From Amoebidium appalachense (taxonomy: Eukaryota > Ichthyosporea), in NCBI GenBank assembly GCA_963693365.1, contig CAVNZM010000009.1, positions 4,340,001 through 4,404,000 on the forward strand: DNA of 64,000 bases, written 5' to 3'. The position numbers and the translations under genes are program-made. A model generated the notes under the pieces. That model searched no databases, was not told the origin of the DNA, and worked only from the letters and a program-made list of their open reading frames with translations. Positions 52,505 to 64,000 of the stretch are shown here, one piece after another. Each line of letters begins with the position of its first letter. The stretch's first letter is position 1.

Positions 52505-53927
52505 ATGACACAGAAAAAGACACGGGACAGGGCGCTTGTTATTTCTCGTGAACAACATGGAGTTTATACATATATTCTCAGTGATGTACCCGTGGCTTTG
52601 CCAGAGGGGCTAGCTCTCGAGCACAGCCTGGGCGTAATCAGAGTAGGCAGTGTGGTGGAAGTAGATGACGGCAGAGGAGTGGGGCTAGGTTGGGCAAAAC
52701 AAATTTGTCTGAACTCAGTGCCGGCACCCTTAGTTCTAGTTGAGTTTGTGATTAAGTTGTTAGGGGAGGCTGCTGACTGGCTTGGTAAAACAGAGCAACA
52801 GCTGATAAACGAAAGGAGAAGGTATAAACACGGTGTGGAGGTCTTTTTGCGACCAGCTAGGGATGCTGAATGGGTTATGGTTGAGCACGTTGTTAGCATC
52901 GATGCTATTCAGCTAGTGAAAAAGGAGTTCTACAACGACACAGCGCCTGGCTACTTTTATCGTGCTGCTTTAAGCAAAGGTGGCCGCACAAGAACCGTTA
53001 AGTTCGTTGTTTCCAAGGAGAGTGAACTTTATGGCAGGTATGCTTGCTGCTGGAGAGGATGTTTTACTGTCGCTTCTCTTTTCGCTCTTCCAGACTACAT
53101 AAATTATATACAGACAGACACACACGGGTTTCCCTCCTCTTCCTCAAAGGCTGTATAGCTTTCACCTCACACTTTTTCTCTTTCGCCTCCCTCCATTCCC
53201 CCCCCCCCCCCCCCCCCCCTCCCTTGCTACAACCGGCACCCCTAATCCCCCTAACAGGCTCTCCTCATCTCTCTCTGTCGTTCATTCCAGCGGTTCCCCT
53301 CGCCCTCTTTCCCCTGCATCTGGCCCCCCCCTCCCCCCCCCCCCCCCCCCCTTCCCCCCCTCCCCCCCCTCCCTCCCCCCGCCCCTCCCCCCCGTCCCCC
53401 GTCTCTCCACTCCTCTGTGCTCTCTCCTTGTCTCCCCCTCACTTCTCCCTGGAGTGTCTCTTTCGCTTCCTCTCCCTGTCCCTCTTATCCCTAGTGCTCA
53501 AAGGTCTTCAAATTCCCTTTCTTTCACCTCTGCTCCTCGCTTTCTCTCTCTGTATTCCCACCTATTCCCTTTTTTGCTCCTCCCCTATCCCCTCCCTTCC
53601 TCCCCCCCTTCCCTCCCCTGTCGCCCAACCCCCATCTTCATTTCTTAAAGGAGCTCTGCTGTACCTCTCCTTTTGGACGATTTGTGTCGCACGTGCGTGA
53701 ATCTGTGTGTGTGTATGTGTTTGTGTGCGTCCCTGTGCATGTGTCCTTCTTATATATATAGACTGAGCCTGTGTAACCCTTTTCTTAGGGTTGTCATGTA
53801 TGGCATTCACGCTGCAAGAGAGTCGGAGTGGGCCAGGACTGGCATGTGTGGTTTTTTTTGGCATGTGTTATTATGGGTTTGCCGGATCTCTAAATATTTA
53901 TTACTCAAATCTTTAATTTCTTGGGTT
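52505..53927 (+). CDS. Unknown protein, at least two exons (52505-53037, 53789-53927)
   Basis: Exon 1 starts at ATG 52505 (MTQKKTRDRALVISREQHG) and runs to GGCAG|GTATGC, phase 2. Its middle is protein-like with an alternating hydrophobic/charged pattern (LGVIRVGSVVEVDDG, PLVLVEFVIKLLGEAADWL, VSIDAIQLVKKEFYND). The same frame is open upstream to a possible acceptor at 52478, so 52505 may not be the true start. Exon 2 follows the strong acceptor TTTTCTTAG, reads VVMYGIHAARESEWARTG and ends GGGTT|GTGAGG, phase 0. A possible last exon at 54632-54805 is phase-compatible but overlaps a better minus-strand frame. I do not recognise the family. Confidence 0.45.
53160..53640 (+). repeat. C-rich low-complexity intron sequence
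   Basis: Between the two exons of the 52505 gene. Poly-C at about 53198-53220 and 53322-53400, and CT-rich DNA elsewhere. Pro/Ser-rich open frames here are low-complexity artefacts. Confidence 0.8.
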
Positions 53928-53929
53928 GT

Positions 53930-54200
53930 GAGGAGAGGGGGGGGGGGGGGGGGGGGAGGAGAGAGAGAGAGAGAGAGAGATAGAGGGAGAGGGAGAGAGG
54001 GGGGGGGGATGAGGGGGGGGGGGGTGGGGGGAGGGGGGAAGGGTTAGGGGGAGGAGTTACTATTGGTCGTCTTTTGAAGCCTTAAATAGATTGTAAAGGG
54101 AATTGACGAGGCAAAATTCCGGTCAAGCATGCTGCTTCTTCGGCTGCAATACAATAAAATATCGTTGCTGAAACATAAATAATTGATAGAACTGCAGCTT

Positions 54201-54237
<37 letters not shown>

Positions 54238-54552
54238 CGTCCCCTCCCTCGGCTCCCCCTCCCACGCACGTGCACACACACACATACTCACATGTCACCA
54301 TTACAGCTTCTGCTGCATGCTCGCGCACACATACGCACAGAGGGGGGGGGGGGGGGGGGGGGGGGGGTTGTGTGTGTGTGTGTGTTTGTGTGTGTATGTG
54401 TGTGTATTTGGAGGGGGGGGGGGGGGGGGGGGGGGACGTTATTTTCTCTTTTTTTGTCGGTTTCTCAGTCCTCTTTTTCCTTTCTTTCCTTTTTTCTTTC
54501 TTTTTTTTTTGGGGCCCGGGGGTGTGTGTGGGTGTGGGTATGTGTGTGGGAG

Positions 54553-54585
<33 letters not shown>

Positions 54586-54600
54586 GGGGGGGGGGGATAC
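53930..54600. repeat. Poly-G, poly-C, poly-T and (GT)n block
   Basis: Poly-G at about 53937-53957 and 54000-54060, poly-C at about 54201-54237, poly-G at 54342-54367 and 54413-54435, and poly-T at about 54555-54584. There is no gene apart from sequences claimed by neighbouring entries. Confidence 0.9.
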
Positions 54601-54604
54601 CAGC

Positions 54605-55057
54605 CTGTGCGCGCATGTTTCCTTGCTGCAGTTCTTCCCTACCCGTTGCCCGGTGTTTTGTGAGCATATGAAGAGGCTCGAACAGTTGTCTGCTGGTGCA
54701 AACATACACGGGTTTGCCCATGGGATTCAGGCACAAACGCGAGAGTGTGTTTTGCAAGCATTGCTTTGGGATGGTATGCAGAGCTTGAGCAGTGAGAACG
54801 CCTGAATCCATAGTGCGTGTTAGGTCCTCCGTTATTTTGTGCTGAGCCCATGTTCGATGTGTTTGCACTGTCCCGAGAGGGCCAGGCAAGTTAAGTAGTT
54901 GAAGGCGAATGGGATCTTCATTATACTTTGTAACCGCGATGTGTTGCTGTAGGAGTCTTATAGTGTGCTCCTTTCTGTATTCTTCTAGGCTTTCCGGCCC
55001 ATTCATTTTGCATGCCAATTTATTGCTGTGCGAAGGCTTGAATTCAAAGGTTTTCAC
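54605..55057 (-). pseudogene. Minus-strand ORF, possible hAT transposase relic or unknown exon
   Basis: About 150 codons without a stop, no good ATG at its start, and a protein-like composition (ESLEEYRKEHTIRLLQQH, EDPIRLQLLNLPGPLG). It contains ACKMNGP, and 14 bases (ATGAATGGGCCGGA) are identical to the hAT transposase tail at about 44248-44261. The frame runs into poly-G/poly-T low complexity at 54600. It could be a decayed transposase end or an internal exon of an unknown gene. The opposite strand also has an open frame ending at 54805. Confidence 0.35.
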
Positions 55058-56093
55058 GTGCGGGCCCCGGTGGTTTCAAACTCGGCTATAGCTCTTGCCA
55101 GCGCCGGGCGCGGCACCACACACAAATCACAACGTAACTAAAGCACACATGGACACCGTGGCATTTCGTGATACATGATAATGTTCTTGCGCGAAACAGT
55201 TTTTTTGTATCTGTTAGGTAGCTTTTCGACGCTCCATTCCATATAAACTCATGTGCAGGTTTTGACAAAGCAGAAGTGTTGGAGAGTAAAGAGTGATTAT
55301 ATTCAGTCACGGTGCCCCAATTCGCCAGTTTTGACTACACGTTTGCATGCGAGTATCCACTGACCCAGACACTGCTCTAAATCTCGAAACGGGTGCAGGG
55401 AACTGACATGAACCGTTAGCACTAGGTTACTTGTGAACCGTTACGGGTAGGCGGATGCACTGCTAAATGTATTGAGCACGAAAGTATGGAGAGAAACGTT
55501 CTTTTATCCAGGATTGCCACTTTCATGTTTGCAGCTTCAACACAACGTATTGATGCCGAAGATTACAACTGAGATATATCTGCTGATGCACCTACCAACA
55601 TCCGATTAGGTAGTGGGTGTTGGGTGTTTTTTGGTTTATGTTGTTGTTGGTGGCCGTGGTGAGTCACAGTGTATAATGTGTGTGTGTGTGTGTGTGTGTG
55701 TATGCGTGTGCGCGCGTCTGTGTGTGTGTGTGCATGTGCACGTGTGTGTGTGATTGTGTGGGGACACTGGGGTTAAAAAGGAAACTTTTTTATTTCATGA
55801 TATGAATTTGGTTTCTCTCCTGTACTTAGCAGATTATTCGTAGTACCCTTGTGACCTTCCTGTTACAATTTGTCAAGTCGTAAATATTAAATATTCACAT
55901 CAATCTAGAGTGCTCTTCTGCACAGTGATTTAAGCGGCGAAAATAACTACATTATTACACAAGGAGGAAAATGTGCAGGAAAGTGACAGTAACTTACTAA
56001 ATGGGGAAAATAACCTAGCTACGGAACTTTGGCACTAACTGAGTAAATATACAGCCGTGTATGCATGCAGCTCTTATGTGGGGCGTTTTATAA
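55058..56093. other. No supportable gene
   Basis: Mostly unique DNA with one (GT)n stretch at about 55678-55755. No exon with good splice sites or start is seen. Sequence to the right of 55900 may be 3' UTR of the 56094 gene. Confidence 0.4.
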
Positions 56094-56666
56094 CTACAGT
56101 CTAAATTTGTTGCATTCAGACCCATCAGACATGTTAATACACTGGTAGTATGTGGCATCCCCGCCATAGTACGGCCCCACCTTGTCCACCCACCACTTGA
56201 GGCTGTGGTCGAGGTTACTCCCGCACGTTGGGCCGGTGAAAATAGGCCTCATGTACTGTGGTTTGAGCAAAGTCTTTTGCCAGTTAGCTTTTGTCGGAAC
56301 CGCTTCGACCTTGAAACACTCTGCCTGCCTCCACAGCGACAGAGTCCATTTACTTGTCAGCCTGTCGCCTGGCTTGAGCGTTGTGTACCCCTTGGCGGAC
56401 CATGACTCTATCAGGTAGTCTATGGGCGCCTTTTTGACCTCTTTGTCTCCCCCTGTCCCTACCTTTACAGCGTTATTTATCAAAGCGCCAACACCACCCA
56501 CGTCTCCTGCGAGTTTACCACCACCCGCGACCCTGCCTAGAATCATGCTTGCTGCCTTGGCGAGTGTCAGGCCGATGGCGGCCGCCGCCATGTCCGGGCC
56601 AACCTGGCACACGTAGGTGTCGGCGGTGTCGTTGATGACGGTAAGCGTGGACATGCATTCACCCAT
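56094..56666 (-). CDS. Unknown single-exon protein (190 aa)
   Basis: Minus-strand frame with ATG at 56664-56666 (MGECMSTLTVIND) and TAG at 56094-56096. The frame stays open upstream without an ATG, so an upstream exon is possible. Residues about 25-60 are Ala/Gly-rich and weakly hydrophobic (MAAAAIGLTLAKAASMILG). The C-terminal part is Trp/Tyr/Cys-rich (TCGSNLDHSLKWWVDKVGPY, then ATYYQCINMSDGSECNK), suggesting a folded, possibly disulfide-containing domain. There is no signal peptide. GC content is higher than the flanks, as expected for coding DNA. The family is not recognised. Confidence 0.6.
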   Translation of the reverse strand: MGECMSTLTVINDTADTYVCQVGPDMAAAAIGLTLAKAASMILGRVAGGGKLAGDVGGVGALINNAVKVGTGGDKEVKKAPIDYLIESWSAKGYTTLKPGDRLTSKWTLSLWRQAECFKVEAVPTKANWQKTLLKPQYMRPIFTGPTCGSNLDHSLKWWVDKVGPYYGGDATYYQCINMSDGSECNKFRL

Positions 56667-56711
56667 CTTGGCAGAGTTTTGCAAGCGGTCGTAGCAAACT
56701 TGTTGAAGCAC

Positions 56712-58855
<2,144 letters not shown>

Positions 58856-59148
58856 ATGAATCTCTCGCACCTTTCCGTTTTCCTTGCCGCCATCTGCAGC
58901 AGCATGATTCTGGCCGCACCTTCGACCGCAGACAGTTTGGCCCAGGCAGTCGAAGCGGCCCTTCAACCCCCCCAGCCCCAACAGCCACCCGCCCAGGTGC
59001 CTGTGGCTGGGCCCCTCGACTCGCCAGTGGCTTCAAATGTGCAGGGGGCACCCGCTACAAATGCAGTGAATGGCATTGTGGAGGAGAAGAAAGGTGGGTG
59101 GGATTGTACATGTAGATTGTTGAATGTTACAGGGTGTGAGCATTCGCC

Positions 59149-59189
<41 letters not shown>

Positions 59190-60732
59190 CGAGTGTGACT
59201 GTGTACGTGCGCGCGTGTGCATGGGAGCCGGGTGTATCAAGTTCACACGCATTCACTATTATCATGGAATTCCAACACACTCAGTGAAACACAATTTTTG
59301 CGAACTGTCTGTTATAATTTCTGTTAGCCTGAAATGCGAGTTTTTACCCTGAGTACCGTCAAAGTATGTGCCTAATAAGGCTCCATTTATTTTTTTGTTT
59401 TTTGCAATTATTCTTCCGGTGTGATCATTTCAGTAGTTTGAGCCTTGAATGTCTTACTCCCAACCCACCTTCTTTTAGATGGGTCCGTCCATTTCCTTCC
59501 CCACTGACAGTGTATTAAACAACTATCTATTATTTAACTTAAAGGCAGATATATCAACTATTTATTAACCCTCTGTCTTTCTCCGCAAGCAGCAATTGAG
59601 AAAGCCGAAGAGGCCACAGGCGCAGAGTTGATTGGTGAGCTGGCCGACCTGATTTCATTGGTGGATTCGTCACCAACAATGCCCAAGGATCGTCGCCAGA
59701 GCATCATTTTGGGCATTGTGGAGACTCAGTTCTATTATTTGGCTTCGTTTGCTCAGAGGAAGAGACCGGAGATCAACATGGCGGGAGAGTCTGTCATCGA
59801 CGTTATCATTGGTACGTATTTCCCCCTTCTTTTAGCAATCAATGTTTTTTTTAGGGTTTTTTTAAGGGTTTTTTAGGTTTTTTTTTTTTTTTAGGGTTTT
59901 CAAAGGGTTTTTTTTTAGAGTTTTCAAAGGGTTTTTTTAAGGGGGTTTTTTGTAGGGTTTTCAAAGCTTCTTTCCTCTCTCGGAAAAGGAAGAGGGGAGG
60001 GATAGATAGAGGGGAGGGAGAGAGAGGGGGGGGGGGGAGAGAGAGGGGGGGGGGAGAGAGTGAGAGAGAGAGAGAGAGAGAATAAAGAGAGTGAAAACAG
60101 ATCGAAGGAGAGTGTCTCAGACTGACTCGGAAAATGCAGGCACTGCACCGTTGAATACGCATAACATTCCATCCAATCTCTGCCCGTCTATGTTATATAA
60201 GTACCCTAGTTCAAGCTGTTAGACCGTGGCCTCTAAGATAGGAAGGTGAGTATTTCACTTGTCACAAATTACCGTGTATATAACTGTGCGCGTGAGACTG
60301 GTTGTTGTGCGTAGCCGCTGGCACACATACACACACACAGACTTATAACCCCACCTTCCTCTCAGTATTTCACTTGTCACAAATTACCGTGTATATTACT
60401 GTGCGCGTGAGACTGGTTGTTGTGCGTAGCCGCTGGCACACACACACACACACAGACTTATAACCCCGCCTCCCCCTCCCTCCCTCCCCCCTTCACGCCC
60501 CCCCTCCCCCCTCCCCCCCCCCCCTCCCCTCCCCTCCCCCCTCCCCTTCCTCTGTCCTCCTCCCCACAAAAACAAACAGACTACAACACCAAGCTTCCGG
60601 AATCCATCGTCACAGCCACCAAGGCCAAGTCCGACGATTTAGTGAAAAATGTTATCGAAATCCTAAAAACCCCTGCCTCAGCAAGCCGGGTAACTTAGAG
60701 CCCCCCCCCCCCCCCCCCCACCTCTCTCTCTC

Positions 60733-60767
<35 letters not shown>

Positions 60768-61382
60768 TTCCTCTCACCACCACCACCACACACATCCTTT
60801 TTCGGCCACCCTCACATAGCTGCTCGGAAAGGCGCCATCCTTTTCTGCGAGTTCAAGTTGGGTCCACACATACTGGCATGGTTTGTGAATGAAGACAAGC
60901 TTGCAGCTGCACAAACTCTAAGGCACTCAGTTGGTTAGTCACTGTCGGTTCCCCCAAAAAAAGAAATCCCTCATGCTACTGACTAATTTAGTAGTCTAAG
61001 CTTTAGTTAGGCATTCTTGATTTTGAAACGGGGAGGGGGGAAGAAGTTACTTTGGGGGGGGAGGGGGGACCCACCCACCCCTTCGGCTAACAGGGGGAAG
61101 GGGGGGGGGGGGAGGGACCCACATGAGCAAGGTGGGTCCCCCCCCCCCCAGGGGGGGGGGGGGGGGGGGGGGGGATCAGCAGCAGTGTACAGACAATGCC
61201 AAAACGTAAACATTGAGGCTAACTAATAGGAATAGGATTCCTTGATCACTTGCAACTCAGGCTATGCCATACGGTCATACTCCCCCCCCCCCCCCCTCCC
61301 CTCTCCCCCACTCCCCCCACTCCCCCCCCCCCCCCCCCCGGGGGGGCACGAACGAGTAGAGTGTCATGGTGTGTGTGTACGG

Positions 61383-61417
<35 letters not shown>

Positions 61418-61549
61418 TGTGTGTTTGTGTATGTGTGTGACACTGTGTGCGTATGTGTGTGTGCGTGTGCGTGTACGGCCCCACGCGCGCGCGTGTGCGT
61501 GTGTGCGCACGCGCACGCGCGCGCGCGTTTGTGTCTGTGTGTGTGTCTA

Positions 61550-61606
<57 letters not shown>

Positions 61607-62402
61607 TTGTGACACTCTGTGTGTACATACATGTGTGTGTGTGTGTGAGTGTGTGTGTGTGCATGCATGTACGGCCGTGCATGTGCGCGTGTGTGTGTGT
61701 GCATGTATGGGTGCGCACGCGCATGTGTGTGGTGCGTTTGTGTGTGTGCACGTGAGTGTGTGTGTGTTAGGGGGGAGGGGGGGAGGGGGGGGGGAAGAGG
61801 AGGGGGGTATGCATCAGTGGCCAAAACGAATACCGTCCTTGGTGGGTGGAACCTTCGGAGACTCTTTAATACCATGATCACGCGCATGCATGGGGGGAGG
61901 GCCGCGGGGGGGGGGGGGGGGGGGGGGAGGGGGGGGGGGGGGGGGACCCACCACCCCACTCGGCCAGGTGGGTCCCTTCCCCCCGGGGGGGGGGGGGGGG
62001 GGGGGGAGGGGGGAGGGGGGTACCACCAGGGAGGACGTCGATATTTACTACTCTCCCCCCGGCCCCGTTTCAAATTCGAAAATCCCTTAGGCTGCGCCAT
62101 CTAACGATTGTTATAAAGCAGGTCCCGAAATGATCATGTTGTTTCTGTTATGCGTGTGGCTGTGTTGCTCTTATATGGCTTATCTGGAAATTCCGAAATC
62201 CGCAGACATTCGCACTCTCGTACACATGTCAAAATTACCGAAAACTGACTCGGAAAATCCCAATTCGCAGACCGCCACCTTGAAAAACACGGTCATTGAT
62301 GCCGTGAAGGGGCTCCAAGTGAAGCTGGCCACCTTGTCCACCGAGGCCGAACTCTGCAAGCTGGACCAGGCCAACTGCGCGCCCAATGGCACAAAGGCAT
62401 AA
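58856..62402 (+). CDS. Predicted secreted protein of unknown family, four or five exons
   Basis: Exon 1 (58856-59093) gives a signal peptide MNLSHLSVFLAAICSSMIL|AAP, then a Pro/Gln/Ala-rich stretch. Exon 2 (59593-59811; a CAG-CAG acceptor choice allows 59590) encodes a helical region (EKAEEATGAELIGELADLIS, GIVETQFYYLASFAQRKRPE). Exon 3 (60580-60689) gives DYNTKLPESIVTATKAK and VIEILKTPASASR. Exon 4 (60820-60933) reads ARKGAILFCEFKLGPHILAW. Exon 5 (62206-62402) reads LVHMSKLPKTDSENP, then CKLDQANCAPNGTKA, TAA. Junctions 1-2, 2-3 and 4-5 keep phase 1; exon 3 to 4 does not with canonical sites. The gene might instead stop at TAG 60696-60698. Exon 5 may also begin at 62121, or be a separate 90-residue secreted protein from ATG 62130 (MIMLFLLCVWLCC). 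Confidence 0.55.
60249..60475 (+). repeat. 115-bp tandem duplication in intron 2 of the secreted-protein gene
   Basis: Two copies of about 110 bases, starting AGTATTTCACTTGTCAC at 60249 and 60364 and ending near ACTTATAACCCC, with very few differences apart from (CA)n length. It is a recent local duplication. Confidence 0.9.
61010..62090. repeat. Large imperfect foldback in intron 4 of the secreted-protein gene
   Basis: The outer arms are TTTTGAAACGGGG (61020-61032) and CCCCGTTTCAAA (about 62063-62074). Inside each arm is a GGGACCCAC...GGTGGGTCCC palindrome (61065-61140 and 61944-61978) with poly-G. The centre is variant (GT)n (61370-61770). It may be a MITE-like element of which mostly the ends and simple repeats remain. 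Confidence 0.6.
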
Positions 62403-62694
62403 AAAGCTTTATTTGGTAGTGCACTGCACACTGATGCCAATTAGCATAGAAACTCTTTGGCCCTATTGGGTTCGACGCCTCTGTTGTATACGTAAAGTGA
62501 TTGAAGGCCCGGCCAAATAATATTAGCCCATACATACACGGTGCCCGTAATCATGGGATCCTGTTCATATGTTAATCAGCCCGGGCCGTTTATTATAAAA
62601 TTATAACTGCGGCTGTAAATTCAGACACTGCGCATGCATTGCAGCTTTTGCCGGAGAAAAATTCTATAGGCACTATGTAACTACAGCAGGCTTA
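62403..62694. other. 3' flank of the secreted-protein gene
   Basis: Unique DNA without a coding exon. No canonical AATAAA was seen; TTATTATAAAATTATAAC at about 62590 is AT-rich. Confidence 0.35.
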
Positions 62695-63749
62695 GGGCCT
62701 GTTTGGTAGCGCGCTAAATACGGTTTTTTATCGTATTCGTATTTAGGGCCTAAATACGTATACGATCCCGTGGCATGCCAAACACGCCGCGGGCTTTTAT
62801 TTTTTGTAAATACGATAGGGATCGCTTTTATATCGTATTTACGAAAATCACCTCCGGAGGTGATTTTCGTAAATACGATATGGGAAATTAGCCAATCAGA
62901 GCATTTCGCATCATTTATTGGCTATCAGCTAGCCAATGGTACAGCGAAAGTCGCGGAGGGCACATTTTTACAACAGTACGCATGCCGGCGCATGCACGTG
63001 AACAATTCACTGTTAAAAAGAAGGTCGGTGTCATACAAGTCATTTTGTGTACATGCTCAGTTAAAATTGGCACATGAATTTGGGTTGCACAGGTAAGACA
63101 GAGGACGAGGAACCCTACACGGTGCATGATCACAAGCTCAGACTGTATATATATATATATATATATGCCATAATAATCATTGAAACAATACTGGACTCCG
63201 ATATATGCATTAATAAAAACAATCAAATGTACATGTACAAACAACTCGGTGACATGCAGGCACCACGAGTACTGCATAGACAAGGACAAATTTTAACATT
63301 CACTATGTGTTCAGATATGTGGGGAATGCCAGGGACGATCGCGAACGTTGGTGATGTAAAACGAGGTCTCTAGCAAGGCTAGCCACCACAATTACTGGCA
63401 GTATCCCTTCAATAACAGACATTCTAACCTATTTATGCATTGTTAAACGAGCAAGGCTCACTGTCGGTGACTCGTTTTTGCCGTTCGCTGTAATACTGAC
63501 TACAGCTGCACCAGCCTATATGCATGGAATACCGAAGGATGATCAATGGGTGCGAATAGGGCCAATCAGATCTCGTGAACATGTATCGACATTTTATGTG
63601 ACCAGTCACGCCTGACAGCGTTTGGAAGGCACCAACCGTATTTAGGCCCTAAATACGCATACCACGATAAATTTTGTAAATACGGTACTACCGATCGTAT
63701 TTAGGGCCTAAATACGAATACGATTATTGGGGTGCTGCCAAACAGGCCC
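62695..63749. mobile_element. PIF/Harbinger-like inverted-repeat element (non-autonomous)
   Basis: The left end is GGGCCTGTTTGGTAGC and the right end GCTGCCAAACAGGCCC, reverse complements with one mismatch. Inside both ends a further shared block, ATCGTATTCGTATTTAGG then CCTAAATACG, extends the similarity. The element is flanked by TTA on both sides (62692-62694 and 63750-63752), the 3-bp target of PIF/Harbinger and Tourist elements. At 1055 bp with no transposase-like frame it is non-autonomous. It also contains a 50-bp perfect palindrome and a (TA)n at about 63147-63166. Confidence 0.88.
62831..62880. other. Perfect 50-bp palindrome
   Basis: TATCGTATTTACGAAAATCA followed by CCTCC, then the exact reverse complement with no spacer, centred on CCTCC/GGAGG at 62855/62856. 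It lies inside the Harbinger-like element. Confidence 0.95.
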
Positions 63750-64000
63750 TTACATATTATAATGATAATGTAGTGAAAGGGTTAGCAGCTACGGCATTCT
63801 CAACGATGATGTTTTCAGGTAACTGCCTGTGCAAAACCCGTCAATCGCCTATTAATTTTGTGAACGGGCTGAATGACAGGCAAACAGTAGGTGGGTGGGG
63901 ACTGTTTTCGCCTACGTACAGAATTAATATACCGTGCGTACGTGTGTGTATGTGCACGCGCCATGTGTACACATGTACATGCACGGCGCCGCGTGTGGAT
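63750..64000. other. No supportable feature
   Basis: Unique DNA to the end of the window; slightly GT-rich from about 63930. Confidence 0.5.

Noticed and set aside
62770-63096. 108-codon frame inside the Harbinger-like element
   Set aside because: Crosses the palindrome and AT-rich repeats and lacks any transposase motif.

Overview
This is eukaryotic nuclear DNA. Genes are split by GT-AG introns, the standard stop codons are used, TATA and CCAAT boxes are visible, and three classes of eukaryotic transposon are present. An unusually large share of the window is simple repeat: (CA/GT)n, (CT/GA)n, and long poly-C, poly-G and poly-A runs. Intron density is high, with coding exons of 36-224 bases. 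An intron-rich protist would fit, possibly a unicellular relative of animals such as an ichthyosporean, but that is a guess from genome texture; no gene here fixes the species.

Layout. 1-2299: the 3' part of a LINE retrotransposon, copy A, running off the left edge. 2959-3600 (minus): a small secreted-type protein with a TATA/CCAAT promoter. 3850-7735: simple repeats and gene-free DNA. 7736-39640 (plus): one large ABC transporter gene of the ABCC (MRP) family, read here as 38 exons in continuous phase from 9583 to a stop at 39638-39640, plus a possible first exon at 7736-7824. 41881-42190 (minus): two exons of an unknown gene. 42254-45415: a hAT DNA transposon with both terminal inverted repeats, an exact 8-bp target duplication and a broken transposase. 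46904-51623: a complete two-ORF LINE, copy B, nearly identical to copy A. 52505-53927 (plus): two exons of an unknown protein. 54605-55057 (minus): an ORF that may be a transposase relic. 56094-56666 (minus): an unknown single-exon protein. 58856-62402 (plus): a multi-exon secreted protein of unknown function. 62695-63749: a PIF/Harbinger-like inverted-repeat element flanked by TTA.

The ABCC gene carries the biology of the window. It encodes a full-length exporter (TMD1-NBD1-TMD2-NBD2, MRP4-like, with no extra N-terminal TMD0 seen). NBD1 contains a basic and then acidic insertion of roughly 90 residues between its first beta strand and Walker A, in the position of the regulatory insertion of CFTR.

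Its introns show a directional pattern: poly-C just inside many 5' splice sites and (CA)n just before many 3' splice sites. Together with duplicated intron modules and an intronic foldback, this is the most unusual structure in the window. All exon models come from reading phase, splice-site sequence and family resemblance by eye; no transcript or database search was available.
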